Below are positions 20,001 through 28,275 of a stretch of 64,000 nucleotides of DNA, in pieces (position 1 is the stretch's first letter; every line of letters starts with the position of its first letter). This DNA is from Variovorax sp. Root473 (GTDB lineage: Bacteria > Pseudomonadota > Gammaproteobacteria > Burkholderiales > Burkholderiaceae_C): assembly GCF_001426505.1 (NCBI RefSeq), contig NZ_LMEV01000017.1:1772833-1836832 (forward strand), written 5' to 3'. Under the pieces are notes generated by a model that did not search any database, had not been told where the DNA came from, and saw only the letters and a program-made list of their open reading frames with translations. The position numbers were made by a program, and so were the translations under genes.

Positions 20001-20126
20001 GTGCCGGCGGTGTTCACCTACGTGGACGACATCGAACACTGGATTCGTCGCACCGTGCGCAAGCTGCGCGGTCAGCCGGCCGATCCGCACATCGACGACG
20101 ACCTGGTGGAGGCGCCGCAGCGCTGA
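17016..20126 (+). CDS. RND-family multidrug efflux permease
   Basis: A 1036-residue inner-membrane pump, the usual length for an AcrB/HAE-type RND protein with twelve helices and two large periplasmic loops. The proton-relay pair is visible in LVVGILVDDAIVEVENI. The N-terminal SAWSIRNPIPAVMLFVLL and the FPDIDLPTVTVS segment are typical. It starts 20 bases after the adaptor and is the last gene of the operon, followed by a clear terminator. Substrates cannot be inferred; the linked TetR suggests inducible export of a toxic compound. Confidence 0.92.
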   Translation: MNVSAWSIRNPIPAVMLFVLLTFGGLLSFNAMKVQNFPDIDLPTVTVSASLPGAAPSQLETDVARKLENSIATIQGLKHITTKVQDGAATLIVEFRLEKPVQEAVDDVRSAVQKVRADLPADVRDPVVTKLDFAAQPVLAFTIASSRMDNEALSWFVDNDITKKLLALPGVGAVNRVGGVTRQVHIDLDPAKLQALGASAADISRQLRQVQTESAGGRIDLGGSEQPVRTMATVQSADQLADMQIALSDGRRIRLDQVARISDTIAEPRAAALLNGKPVVGFEVARSRGASEVEVGRAIQKALADLRVQRPDIELTEAFNFVDPVEEEYDGSLHLLYEGAILAVIVVWLFLRDWRATFVSAVALPMSVIPAFVGMHLLGFSVNVISLLALSLVVGILVDDAIVEVENIVRHLRMGKSPYQAAMEAADEIGLAVIATTFTLIAVFLPTAFMSGVAGKFFKQFGWTASLAVFASLVVARVLTPMMAAYILKPIVGAEKEPGWLRWYMRAVTWSTHHRFKTMVLATLFFFGSLAMIPLLKTGFIPADDNSQTQVYLSLPPGSTLAQTTAAAEETRRRVMQINHVKSVYTTVAGGSAGGDPFANFGTPETRKATLTIQLDPRGDRPRKQVIEKDIRTALETLPGVRSTVGLGGSGEKYILVLTGEDPVALSAAAGAVEKDLRTIPGLGNITSTASLIRPEIAVRPDFARAADLGVTSSAIAETLRVATLGDYDQALAKLNLAQRQVPIVVKLEDSARQDLDLIGRLSVPGARGPVMLSQVASLTMEGGPAVIDRYDRSRNVNFEIELSGVGLGDAKTAVEGLPSIQKLPPGVRIAEVGDAEVMTELFASFGLAMLTGVLCIYIVLVLLFKDFLHPVTILCALPLALGGAFVGLLIGQKALSMPSLIGLIMLMGIATKNSILLVEYAIVARRDHGMSRWDALRDACHKRARPIIMTTLAMGAGMLPIAVGFGAADSSFRSPMAMAVIGGLITSTVLSLLVVPAVFTYVDDIEHWIRRTVRKLRGQPADPHIDDDLVEAPQR

Positions 20127-20158
20127 GGTTGCAAGGGCCCCGAAAGCCCCGACCCATG

Positions 20159-20197
20159 AAAAATGCCGCAGGCACCTGGTGCCTGCGGCATTTTTTT
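20159..20197. terminator. Bidirectional intrinsic terminator
   Basis: A perfect 14-base-pair stem (ATGCCGCAGGCACC with its complement) is flanked by A5 on the left and T7 on the right. It ends the RND operon on the plus strand and tctA on the minus strand, which stop at 20126 and 20214. Confidence 0.93.
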
Positions 20198-20213
20198 CGG
20201 GAAGCTATCGCGC

Positions 20214-21737
20214 TCAGGCGTCCAGCTGCGCCAACCGTTTCAGCTTGCGTTCGCTCATGCGCTTGGCCAGGCGCGGCAGCACCAGAACGGCGACGATGGC
20301 GATGATCACGACGATCGATTCGGGGCGCTGAAAGAACACCACCGGGCTGCCCTGCCCCATCGCGATGGCGTTGCGCAGGTTGGCTTCGGCGAGCGGGCCG
20401 AGGATCATGCCGACCACCACGGGGGCGGTCGGGAAGTCGAAGCGGCGCATCACCACGCCCAGCAGGCCGATGCCGAACAGCAGGAACAGGTCGAAGGTGT
20501 TCTGGCGCATGCCGTAGGCACCGACGGTCGCGAAGATCAGGATGCCGGCGTACAGCTGCGGCTTCGGGATCTTCAGCAGCTTGACCCACAGGCCCACCAT
20601 GGGCAGGTTGAGCACCAGCAGCATCAGGTTGCCGATGTACAGCGAGGCGATCAGCGCCCAGACCAGCGCGGCCGAGGTCGTGAACAGCTGCGGGCCCGGC
20701 TGGATGCCGTAGTTCTGGAACGCGCCCAGCATGATGGCCGTGGTGTTCGACGTCGGAATGCCCAGCGTGAGCAGCGGGATCAGCGCGGCCGTCACCGTGG
20801 CGTTGTTGGCGGCCTCGGGGCCGGCCACGCCTTCGATGGCGCCGGTGGTGCCGAACTCGGCCTTGGCATCGGCGTCCTTGGCGAGCTTCTTCTCGGTCGC
20901 GTAGCTCAGGAAGGTCGGAATCTCGGTGCCGCCGGCCGGAATGCAGCCGAAGGGCGTGCCGATGGCCGCGCCGCGCAGCCAGGCGGGAATCGAGCGCTTC
21001 CAGTCACGCCCGGTCATGTGCACGCGGGTCAGCTTGTTCTGGGCGTCGACCACGCGGCCTTCGTACAGGACGGCGTACAGGACCTCGGCCACGGCGAACA
21101 GGCCCACCGCCACCAGCACGATCTCGATGCCGTCGAGCAGCTCGGGCATGTTGCCGGTGTAGCGGCCCTGGCCGGTGATCTGGTCCAGGCCCACGCAGCC
21201 GATGGCCAAGCCGACGAACAGCGCCGTCATGCCGCGCAGCGTGCTCTTGCCAAGCACCGCGCTCACCGTGGTGAAAGCCAGCAGCATCAGCAGGAAGTAT
21301 TCGGGTGCCGCGAGCCGCACCGCGTAGTCGGCCACGAAGGGTGCGAACAGCGTGACGACCACGGTGGCGATGGTGCCGGCCACGAAGGAACCGATGGCGG
21401 CAGTGGCGAGGGCTGCGCCCGCGCGACCGCTCTTGGCCATCTTGTTGCCCTCCATCGCCGTGACCATGCTGGCGGTTTCGCCGGGGGTGTTCAGCAGGAT
21501 CGAGGTGGTCGAGCCGCCATACATGGCGCCGTAGTAGATGCCCGAGAAAAAGATCATCGAGGCCGTGATGTCGACCTTGCCGGTGATCGGCAGCAGCATC
21601 GCCACCGCCACCGCGGGGCCGATGCCGGGCAGCACGCCCACAGCCGTGCCCAGGGCACAGCCGATGAGGCACCACAGCAGGTTGATGGGGGTGATCGCGG
21701 CCGCGAAGCCGGCCATCAGTGCATTGAAGATATCCAT
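20214..21737 (-). CDS. tctA: Tripartite tricarboxylate transporter large permease TctA
   Basis: The 507-residue large membrane subunit, with the family's usual length and about twelve helices. The N-terminal signature GTAVGVLPGIGPAVAVAMLLP and the later IPTFLSYATEKKLAK and GIPTSNTTAIMLGA loops are characteristic. It works with TctB and the periplasmic receptor to import carboxylates driven by an ion gradient. It lies 13 bases after tctB. Confidence 0.93.
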   Translation of the reverse strand: MDIFNALMAGFAAAITPINLLWCLIGCALGTAVGVLPGIGPAVAVAMLLPITGKVDITASMIFFSGIYYGAMYGGSTTSILLNTPGETASMVTAMEGNKMAKSGRAGAALATAAIGSFVAGTIATVVVTLFAPFVADYAVRLAAPEYFLLMLLAFTTVSAVLGKSTLRGMTALFVGLAIGCVGLDQITGQGRYTGNMPELLDGIEIVLVAVGLFAVAEVLYAVLYEGRVVDAQNKLTRVHMTGRDWKRSIPAWLRGAAIGTPFGCIPAGGTEIPTFLSYATEKKLAKDADAKAEFGTTGAIEGVAGPEAANNATVTAALIPLLTLGIPTSNTTAIMLGAFQNYGIQPGPQLFTTSAALVWALIASLYIGNLMLLVLNLPMVGLWVKLLKIPKPQLYAGILIFATVGAYGMRQNTFDLFLLFGIGLLGVVMRRFDFPTAPVVVGMILGPLAEANLRNAIAMGQGSPVVFFQRPESIVVIIAIVAVLVLPRLAKRMSERKLKRLAQLDA

Positions 21738-21750
21738 GTCGGGGCTCCGC

Positions 21751-22302
21751 TCAGATCCAGCCGGTGCTGGTGAGACCCGGCAGGCTGATGGCCAGGAACT
21801 TGGTGAACAGCCAGAAGACCGGCGCCGAAATCGCCACGCCGGTCACGAAGTCGGTGACCCAGGTGCCCGGCGCATTGACCTTGGCCTGACCCGCGGCGCG
21901 GCGCAGGCCCTGCACGGCGAGCAGATAGCACAGTGCGCAGCTCAGGATGAAGCCGATGGTGGTGATGAGCGCCGCGTTGAGCAGCAGGCCCGCCGCCACC
22001 CAGATGAAGCCGGGCCAATAGGCCTTGTCGGCGCCCGACGGTGTGTCGAGCTCGCGAAAGCCGCCGCTGTGCGCCTCCCAGGTGATCCACGCGCCGCAGA
22101 CCATCAGGACGATCGAGACCATCCACGGCAGGAAGTTGGGGCCGACGCCGCCGTAGCCGGCTTCGGAAGAAATGTCGATGGCGCCATAGGCCAGCGCCAC
22201 GCCGGTCACCAGCACGCCCAGGCCGACAAGGTATTGCGGCCAGCGGGTCGCGCCGGACGTGGCCTCAGCGGAATGCGAGACCGAGGATTCTGGAGTTGTC
22301 AT
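21751..22302 (-). CDS. tctB: Tripartite tricarboxylate transporter small subunit TctB
   Basis: A 183-residue membrane protein with four predicted helices, as expected of TctB. It is poorly conserved, and the call relies on the hydrophobic pattern plus its place between tctC and tctA. A short hydrophilic N-terminus is followed by LVGLGVLVTGVALAYGAID. The gap to tctC (22303–22445) contains an intergenic repeat, yet the three genes still run in one direction. Confidence 0.85.
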   Translation of the reverse strand: MTTPESSVSHSAEATSGATRWPQYLVGLGVLVTGVALAYGAIDISSEAGYGGVGPNFLPWMVSIVLMVCGAWITWEAHSGGFRELDTPSGADKAYWPGFIWVAAGLLLNAALITTIGFILSCALCYLLAVQGLRRAAGQAKVNAPGTWVTDFVTGVAISAPVFWLFTKFLAISLPGLTSTGWI

Positions 22303-22384
22303 TTTTTGCTCCCGCAGTCAGGGGAAAGAGAACTGCCCCCTTCGAGGAACACCGAGGAACCGGCTTTGCCGGGCCTCAGATGTT

Positions 22385-22442
22385 GCCCCCGGCAGGGGGT
22401 TGGCGAAGCGACACGAAGTGCGCGCAGCCTGGGGGCGAGCCA
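22385..22442. repeat. Intergenic hairpin repeat, copy A
   Basis: A C5…G5 hairpin (GCCCCCGGCAGGGGG) is followed by TTGGCGAAGCGACACGAAGTG and GCGCGCAGCCTGGGGG. Closely related sequence occurs at 46799–46860 (inverted) and 63030–63087. All three copies are intergenic. This one lies between tctC and tctB. Confidence 0.75.
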
Positions 22443-22445
22443 ATA

Positions 22446-23405
22446 TCAGATCATTCCCGACTTGGCCATGATGGCGCGCAGGCTGGCGAAGTCGTCGTCG
22501 ACGAACTTGGCGAACGCGTCGCCCGACAGCACGGCCGGCGTCCAGTCGTTCTTCTTGAGCGACTCGGCCCACGAGGTGCTCTTGAGCGCCGCCAGCACCA
22601 TGTCGGTCAGCGCCTTGCGCTGCTCGGCCGAGATGCCGGGCGCACCGTACACGCCGCGCCAGTTGCCGATCTCGACGTCGATGCCCTGCTCTTTCAGCGT
22701 GGGCACGTTGATGCCCGGCAGGCGCTGGGCGGACGTGACGGCAATGGGCTTCATCTTGCCGGCGGCGATGTACTCGGCGAACTCGCTGTAGCCGCTGCCG
22801 CCGATGGTGACGTTGCCGCCCAGGATGGCGGCGGTGGCTTCACCGCCTCCGCGGAACGCCACGTAGTTGATCTTCGACGGGTCGGCGCCGACCTTCTGCG
22901 CGATCATGGCCGCGGCGATGTGCTCGGTGGAGCCGCGCGAACCGCCGCCCCACTTCACGCTGCCAGGGTCCTTCTTGAGCTGCTCGACCACGTCCTTCAT
23001 GGTCTTGAACGGCGAGTTCGACGGCAGCACGAACACGTTGTATTCGGTGGTCAGGCGTGCAATGGGCGTGGCCTGCGACAGGTTGACCGGTGGCTTGCCG
23101 GTGATGATGCCGCCCAGCATGACCGAGCCCATGACCATCAGCGCGTTCGGGTCGGCCTTGGAGCCGTTGACGAACTGGGCCAGGCCCAGCGCACCGGCGG
23201 CGCCGCCCTTGTTGTCGTAGGCGACGGTGTCGGCCACCTTGGCGTCGGTCAGGGCCTTGCCCAGCGCGCGGCCCGTGGTGTCCCAGCCGCCGCCCGGGTT
23301 GGCGGGGATCATCATCTTGACGTTGCCGGCAGCGCGGGCCGACAGCGGCAAGGCACCTGCAGCGGCCAGTGCGGCCAAGGACTTCAAAAAGGTATCGCGA
23401 CGCAT
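22446..23405 (-). CDS. tctC: Tct/Bug-family periplasmic substrate-binding protein TctC
   Basis: A 319-residue Bug receptor. The signal peptide (MRRDTFLKSLAALAAAGALP, cut near ARAA) is followed by the first strand MMIPANPGGGWDTTGRALG, where the PGGGWD loop contacts the carboxylate ligand in the family. The ATG at 23405 follows GGAGACAT and gives a proper signal peptide. An upstream in-frame start at 23534 would run through the divergent promoter. It binds a di- or tricarboxylate, identity unknown. Confidence 0.92.
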   Translation of the reverse strand: MRRDTFLKSLAALAAAGALPLSARAAGNVKMMIPANPGGGWDTTGRALGKALTDAKVADTVAYDNKGGAAGALGLAQFVNGSKADPNALMVMGSVMLGGIITGKPPVNLSQATPIARLTTEYNVFVLPSNSPFKTMKDVVEQLKKDPGSVKWGGGSRGSTEHIAAAMIAQKVGADPSKINYVAFRGGGEATAAILGGNVTIGGSGYSEFAEYIAAGKMKPIAVTSAQRLPGINVPTLKEQGIDVEIGNWRGVYGAPGISAEQRKALTDMVLAALKSTSWAESLKKNDWTPAVLSGDAFAKFVDDDFASLRAIMAKSGMI

Positions 23406-23548
23406 TGTGGATGTCTCCTGAGAACGAGGGAACGGGTAGAACCTGACTTGGACCTGAGCCGCTATCATGCGCCGCCGCGCTGTCAGTTGGCTGTCCACCA
23501 GACTGGGGAAAACACCGAAGCAGCACCGACCCACCGATCACGCGCCCT

Positions 23549-24229
23549 ATGAAGCTGCTGCTCGTCGAAGACGACCCCTCGATGCAACTCACCCTCCAGC
23601 GCACGCTCGGGCGCCGGCACATCGACGTGCGCATCTGCGGCGACGGCGCGCAGGCCCTCACGCAATGGCGCGCCATCGAGCCCGACGTGGTCGCGCTCGA
23701 CCTGAGCCTGCCGAACGTCGACGGCCTGCAGGTGCTGGCGCAGGCGCGCGCCGAGGGCCTGCGCACGCCGGTGCTGCTGCTGACCGCGCGCGGCACCGTG
23801 GGCGACCGCATCATGGGCCTGAACGCCGGCGCGGACGACTACCTGCCCAAGCCCTTCGACCTGGACGAACTCGAGGCCCGCATCCGCGCGCTGCGTCGGC
23901 GCAGCCAGAGCGCCGGACCCGAGGCGGCAATCAATCCGATGGAGGTCGGCGGCCTGCGCTTCGAGCCCGACAACGGTGCCATCTACCACCGCGCCGAACT
24001 GCTCGAGGTCACGCCGCGCGAACTCGCGCTGCTCAAGGCACTGATGATGAAGCCCGGCCACGCCGTCACCAAGGAGCGCCTGTTCGAGCTGGTGTTCCCG
24101 GGCGAATCCGAGGTGCAGTACGAGGCCATCGAAGTGGTCGTGTACCGCCTGCGCAAGAAGCTGGTGGGCACCGGCACGGTGCTGATGACGATGCGCGGCC
24201 TGGGCTATCTCTTGCGGGCCGAGACTTGA
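23549..24229 (+). CDS. tctD: OmpR-family response regulator, TctD-like
   Basis: A 226-residue regulator. The receiver domain has the acidic pair Asp8/Asp9, the phosphoacceptor Asp51 (VALDLSLPNVDG) and the Lys in LPKPFD. The C-terminal winged helix ends in MTMRGLGYLLR. It is divergent from tctC, across 143 bases, and adjoins a matching sensor kinase. It therefore very likely activates tctCBA, as TctD does in related systems. Confidence 0.88.
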   Translation: MKLLLVEDDPSMQLTLQRTLGRRHIDVRICGDGAQALTQWRAIEPDVVALDLSLPNVDGLQVLAQARAEGLRTPVLLLTARGTVGDRIMGLNAGADDYLPKPFDLDELEARIRALRRRSQSAGPEAAINPMEVGGLRFEPDNGAIYHRAELLEVTPRELALLKALMMKPGHAVTKERLFELVFPGESEVQYEAIEVVVYRLRKKLVGTGTVLMTMRGLGYLLRAET

Positions 24230-24246
24230 GGGCGGCCCTGCGACGC

Positions 24247-25662
24247 ATGATGTCGTCCCTGCGCGCGCGGCTCCTGCTCGGCATCCTGGTGCCGGTGGCG
24301 GTGTTCGTCGTGATCAACAGCGTGAGCCTGTACCGCCAGAGCCTGGCGGCCGCCACCACCGCCTACGACCGCACGCTGCTGGCCTCGGCCAAGACCATCG
24401 GCGAGCAGCTCGACGTGGAAGGCTACGACGACATGGCGCGGCTGCGCGCGATCGTGCCCTACTCGGCACTCGAAGCCTTCGAGGCCGACAACCGCAGCCG
24501 CCTCTTTTATCGCGTGTCGGCGCTCGATGGCGAGATGGTCTCGGGCTTTGCCGAACTGCCGTTCTGGCGCGGCCGCATCCCCGACCGCGGCGCGTATGCG
24601 GCACTGGTCGACTTCTACGACGCGGAATTTCGCGATCAGCCGGTGCGCGTGGCCGTGCTGCTGCAGCCCGTCGCCAGCGCGCGCGGGCGCGGCATGGCCG
24701 TGGTGCAGGTCGCCGAAACGCTGGAGCTGCGCGAGACGCTCGTGCGCAAGCTGCTGCTCGACATGCTCTGGCGCCAGCTGCTGCTGATGGGCGTGATCGC
24801 ACTCGTCACCGTGGTCGTGGTGCAGCGCGCCACACGGCCCGTGCGCGAACTCGGCGAGGCCATCGAGCGGCGCCCGGAAGACGACCTCTCGCCCATCGAT
24901 GCACCCGGTGCGCCCGCCGAGCTGCGCCCGCTGATCGACGCCACCACCGAGGTCATGGGCCGGCTGCAGCGCCTGCTCGACCACCAGAAGCGCTTCGTGC
25001 GCGACAGCGCCCATCAGCTGCGCACGCCGCTGGCGGTGCTGAAGGCGCAGGTGCAGTCGGCGCGCCGCGGTGACGTCGCGCCCGAGCAGGCGCTCGGCGA
25101 GATCAGCCAGACCGTCGAACGCGCCACCGCGCTGGCCAACCAGATGCTGTCGCTGGCGAAGGTGGAGCAGCTGCGCCAGCAGCCCGAATCGGCAGTGCTC
25201 GACCTGGGCGACGCAGTGCGCCACATCGCGCTCGACCTGTCGCCGCTCGTGGCCGACAAGGCGCTCGACTTCGAGCTGGCCACCGACGACGCCGTGACCG
25301 TGCGCGCCCACCAGTGGATGCTGCAGGAGCTCACGCGCAACCTGCTGCACAACGCGATCAAGCACAGCCCCGTGGGTGCGCCGCTCGCGGTGAGCGTGCG
25401 CGCCGAGGGCGACGAAGCCGTGCTCACCGTGCGCGACGACGGCCCGGGCATTTCGAGCGAGCTGCGCCAGCGCCTGTTCGCGCCGTTCGCGGCGGGCGAC
25501 ACCTCGAGCGGCTCCGGCCTGGGCCTGGCAATCTGCCGCGAAATCGTGCTCGCGCTGGGCGGGCGCATCAGCCTGGACAACCGCGCCGCGCCCGCCGCCG
25601 GGGGCACCGTGGCCGGGCTCGACGCCGTGGTGCGGCTGCCGCGGTCGCGCCACAATGGCTGA
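24247..25662 (+). CDS. tctE: Sensor histidine kinase, TctE-like
   Basis: A 471-residue membrane kinase. A first membrane helix (about 8–25) and a second (about 180–197) enclose a periplasmic sensor domain of roughly 150 residues. The H-box is DSAHQLRTPL (His near 257), the N-box NLLHNAIKH and the G-boxes DDGPGIS and SGSGLGLAI. An in-frame TTG at 24226 would overlap the regulator stop and is a possible alternative start; the ATG at 24247 is the conservative choice. It probably senses the carboxylate imported by TctCBA. Confidence 0.85.
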   Translation: MMSSLRARLLLGILVPVAVFVVINSVSLYRQSLAAATTAYDRTLLASAKTIGEQLDVEGYDDMARLRAIVPYSALEAFEADNRSRLFYRVSALDGEMVSGFAELPFWRGRIPDRGAYAALVDFYDAEFRDQPVRVAVLLQPVASARGRGMAVVQVAETLELRETLVRKLLLDMLWRQLLLMGVIALVTVVVVQRATRPVRELGEAIERRPEDDLSPIDAPGAPAELRPLIDATTEVMGRLQRLLDHQKRFVRDSAHQLRTPLAVLKAQVQSARRGDVAPEQALGEISQTVERATALANQMLSLAKVEQLRQQPESAVLDLGDAVRHIALDLSPLVADKALDFELATDDAVTVRAHQWMLQELTRNLLHNAIKHSPVGAPLAVSVRAEGDEAVLTVRDDGPGISSELRQRLFAPFAAGDTSSGSGLGLAICREIVLALGGRISLDNRAAPAAGGTVAGLDAVVRLPRSRHNG

Positions 25663-26152
25663 CCTTTCTTTTCCGATCTTCATGGACCGTCTGCGCATCG
25701 ACAAGTGGCTCTGGGCCGCCCGCTTCTTCAAGACCCGTTCGCTGGCCGCGGACGAGATCGGAAAGAACCGCATCCAGGTGAACGGCGACGTCGCCAAGGC
25801 CTCGCGCGAGGTCAAGGCCGGCGACACCGTCGCGATGCGCATGGGCCCGCTCACGCGGACCGTGACCGTGCGCGGCCTCAGCGGCCAGCGCGGTCCCGCG
25901 CCCATGGCCCAGCAGCTGTACGAGGAAACGCCCGAGAGCCTGGCCGCACAGGCCGCCTTCCGCGAACAGCGCCGCATGGGCAGCGAGCCGGCACTGGCCA
26001 TCGAGCAAGGCCGCCCGACCAAGCGCGACCGGCGCGAGATCGACGGCGTGCGCCACCAGGCCGAGTGGGACAACCGCTGGAGCGCGTCGATCGACGACAG
26101 CAGCGACGGCCATGACGATCACCCGCCTTCACGCGGCCGCCCGCAGCGCTGA
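25655..26152 (+). CDS. hslR: S4-domain RNA-binding protein, Hsp15 (HslR) type
   Basis: A 165-residue protein with an N-terminal S4 domain (RLRIDKWLWAARFFKTRSLA, then RIQVNGDVAKASREVKAGD) and a basic, polar tail. E. coli Hsp15 binds stalled 50S subunits carrying nascent chains. It overlaps the kinase end by eight bases in another frame; a start at 25682 (MDRLRIDK) is equally possible and would avoid the overlap. Confidence 0.85.
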   Translation: MADLSFPIFMDRLRIDKWLWAARFFKTRSLAADEIGKNRIQVNGDVAKASREVKAGDTVAMRMGPLTRTVTVRGLSGQRGPAPMAQQLYEETPESLAAQAAFREQRRMGSEPALAIEQGRPTKRDRREIDGVRHQAEWDNRWSASIDDSSDGHDDHPPSRGRPQR

Positions 26153-26200
26153 TTCGCGTACCCTGCGGGCTTCGTTTCTTTTTCAACGGAGCGCCTGCAG

Positions 26201-27007
26201 ATGTCCAAGTTCAAGAAGTACCGCGTCGGCGGCAAGTTCAAGCTCTCGCGCATCGACCCCGACGACACGTCCTTTCTCACGGGCGACGAGGCGGCCGAGC
26301 GCGACGCGCTCGATGCGATGTCGCTCGAACTCGACGAGCTGCAGGACCTGCTGCACGCCGAAGGCCGGCGCAAGCTGCTGCTGGTGCTGCAGGGCATGGA
26401 CACCAGTGGCAAGGACGGCACGGTGCGTTGGGTGTTCTCGCGCACCTCGCCACTGGGCGTGCGGGTGTCGGCCTTCAAGGCGCCGAGCGAAGACGAACGC
26501 GCGCGCGACTACCTCTGGCGCTGCCACGCGGTCGTGCCGCGCACCGGCGAGATCATGGTGTGGAACCGCAGCCACTACGAAGACGTGCTGGTGCCCGTGG
26601 TCGAGGGCTGGATCGACGAAGCCGAGACGCGCCGCCGCTACGCGCAGATCAACGACTTCGAGCGGCTGCTCACGGAGACCGGCACGGTCGTCGTCAAGTG
26701 CATGCTCCACATCGACAAGGACGAGCAGCGCGAACGCCTGCAGGCCCGCATCGACACGCCCGGCAAGCAGTGGAAATTCAGCATGGGCGACCTCGAAGTG
26801 CGCACCAAGTGGGCCGCCTACCAGAAGGCCTATCAGTACGCGCTCGACGCCACCTCGACCGAGCATGCGCCGTGGCACGTGATCCCGGCCAACAGCAAGC
26901 GGCACCGCAACATGGTGATCGCGCAGCTGCTCGTGAAAACACTGCGCGACATGAAGCTGAAGGCCCCGCCGCCCAGCCCCGCCCTCAAGGGCATGGTCGT
27001 GAAGTGA
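26201..27007 (+). CDS. ppk2: Polyphosphate kinase 2 family protein
   Basis: A 268-residue PPK2 domain protein that transfers phosphate between polyphosphate and nucleotides. Walker A is QGMDTSGKDG (64–73), the segment after it carries RTSPLGVRVSAFKAPS, and the lid/catalytic motif is WNRSHYEDVLVP. The length equals a single PPK2 domain. Which nucleotide is favoured (AMP, ADP or GDP) depends on the subclass and cannot be settled here. It follows hslR by 48 bases. Confidence 0.9.
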   Translation: MSKFKKYRVGGKFKLSRIDPDDTSFLTGDEAAERDALDAMSLELDELQDLLHAEGRRKLLLVLQGMDTSGKDGTVRWVFSRTSPLGVRVSAFKAPSEDERARDYLWRCHAVVPRTGEIMVWNRSHYEDVLVPVVEGWIDEAETRRRYAQINDFERLLTETGTVVVKCMLHIDKDEQRERLQARIDTPGKQWKFSMGDLEVRTKWAAYQKAYQYALDATSTEHAPWHVIPANSKRHRNMVIAQLLVKTLRDMKLKAPPPSPALKGMVVK

Positions 27008-27029
27008 GCCGGCAGCCGGGCGTGCAGAC

Positions 27030-27710
27030 TCAGGAGCGTCGCACAGGCCCTGCCGGGCGCATCGGTGTCTGCGCCAGCACGCGGCAGTTGCCGAACTCGC
27101 AGCGCACGGCCCAGGCCACGCCATTTGCGCACGGCACGCTGTAGTTCTCGTAGCCCGGCCCCTTGGCCGTCATCTCGGCGCGCGGCTGCAGGTTGCAGCG
27201 GCCAGCCCTGGCCAGTCGCTCGACGTTGTAGGTGTCGACACCGGTGCGCCGCGGCTTGAGCGCGAGCACGGGGTTGAAGGTGTTGCCGTAGAACGTGTCC
27301 TGCACGTTCGGGTCGAGGTTGCGGTAGCCGCGCTTGGCCATGCAATGGACGATGGCAATCTGCTGGTGCTCGGCAATCAGTGCACCGCTCGGGCGGCTGT
27401 TCCAGTCGATGACGGCGGCGGTGATGCCGGTGTACGAAGCGGCGGCAACGATCCCCTGGCCGTGCACGGTGATCAGGCCCAGGCCCAGCGCGGCCCACAT
27501 GGCATCGCCCGATTCGCTGCGTGCGGTGATGCGGGTCGCCGCGGTGCGGCAGTCGGCCACGTCGCTGTCGTAGCGCGCCTTGTCCACGCCTTCCATGGCG
27601 ACCATCGGCACGTACGACAGGCCGGTGCCGTTCCCCGATCCGGTCGGCGGTGCGCTGGCGCATCCGGCCAGGATCACGGCGGCCAACGCCATGCTGAGCA
27701 GCAACTTCAT
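27030..27710 (-). CDS. Putative lipoprotein of unknown function
   Basis: A 226-residue protein with a lipoprotein signal (ILAGC, acylated Cys17). The mature part has four spaced cysteines, a Gly/Ala-rich hydrophobic stretch (AALGLGLITVHGQGIVAAASYTG) that may contact the membrane, and a HCMAKRGYR motif. I do not recognise a family. It converges with ppk2, with 22 bases between the stops, and stands alone. Confidence 0.75.
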   Translation of the reverse strand: MKLLLSMALAAVILAGCASAPPTGSGNGTGLSYVPMVAMEGVDKARYDSDVADCRTAATRITARSESGDAMWAALGLGLITVHGQGIVAAASYTGITAAVIDWNSRPSGALIAEHQQIAIVHCMAKRGYRNLDPNVQDTFYGNTFNPVLALKPRRTGVDTYNVERLARAGRCNLQPRAEMTAKGPGYENYSVPCANGVAWAVRCEFGNCRVLAQTPMRPAGPVRRS

Positions 27711-27883
27711 GGGATTCCCTCGTCCTCTTCGCGATAGTTGCGAGGGATTTAACCATACATATAGTTACTACTGAATCGACTTGTCGCGAATGAGAGACGG
27801 CTTCCGGGTGGGGCTTCGGGCGAGGCGAAAGGGTCGGCCACGGGGCACGGTACAGTTTTCGTCCCACTCCGGTTTCCCTTTCC

Positions 27884-28249
27884 ATGCCCCGCACCTCCCG
27901 GCTTCCCGCTCCCCACTTTCTCGCGCTCGCCAGCCTGCTGGCCGTCGCATCCTTCGGCGCCGCGGCCCAGCAGCCAGCGCAACCCACCGCCGTCGACCTG
28001 GCACGCAAGAACGCCTGCATGGCCTGCCACGGCCTCGTGCACAAGCAAGTCGGCCCGGGCTTTGCGCAGATTGCCGAGCGCTACCGCAACGACGCGTCCG
28101 CGCCCGCGCGCCTGGCCGACAAGATTCGCAACGGCAGCGTCGGCGCCTGGGGCCGCGTCATCATGCCGCGCCAGTCGCTGGTTTCGGAAGCCGACGCGCA
28201 GGTCCTCGCGCGCTGGGTGCTGGCGCAGCCGACGCCGCCGGCGCGCTGA
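27884..28249 (+). CDS. Small periplasmic c-type cytochrome
   Basis: A 121-residue monohaem class I cytochrome c. A signal peptide ends near residue 28 (FGAAAQ). The haem site is CMACH (45–49), with a likely axial Met in VIMPRQ and the ARWVLAQ C-terminal helix. It resembles cytochrome c551/c552-like electron carriers. Its partner cannot be named; no oxidase or dehydrogenase lies alongside. Confidence 0.88.
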   Translation: MPRTSRLPAPHFLALASLLAVASFGAAAQQPAQPTAVDLARKNACMACHGLVHKQVGPGFAQIAERYRNDASAPARLADKIRNGSVGAWGRVIMPRQSLVSEADAQVLARWVLAQPTPPAR

Positions 28250-28275
28250 ACCGCTGCGGCATCCGTCGCGCGCGA

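Noticed and set aside
16617..20090. Long minus-strand frame (over 1100 codons) opposite the RND permease
   Set aside because: Low-complexity His/Arg/Gln product; the plus strand encodes a full RND protein with conserved motifs.
24205..26073. Minus-strand frame of about 620 codons over the sensor kinase and Hsp15 gene
   Set aside because: No domain pattern; the plus-strand kinase has all H, N and G boxes.
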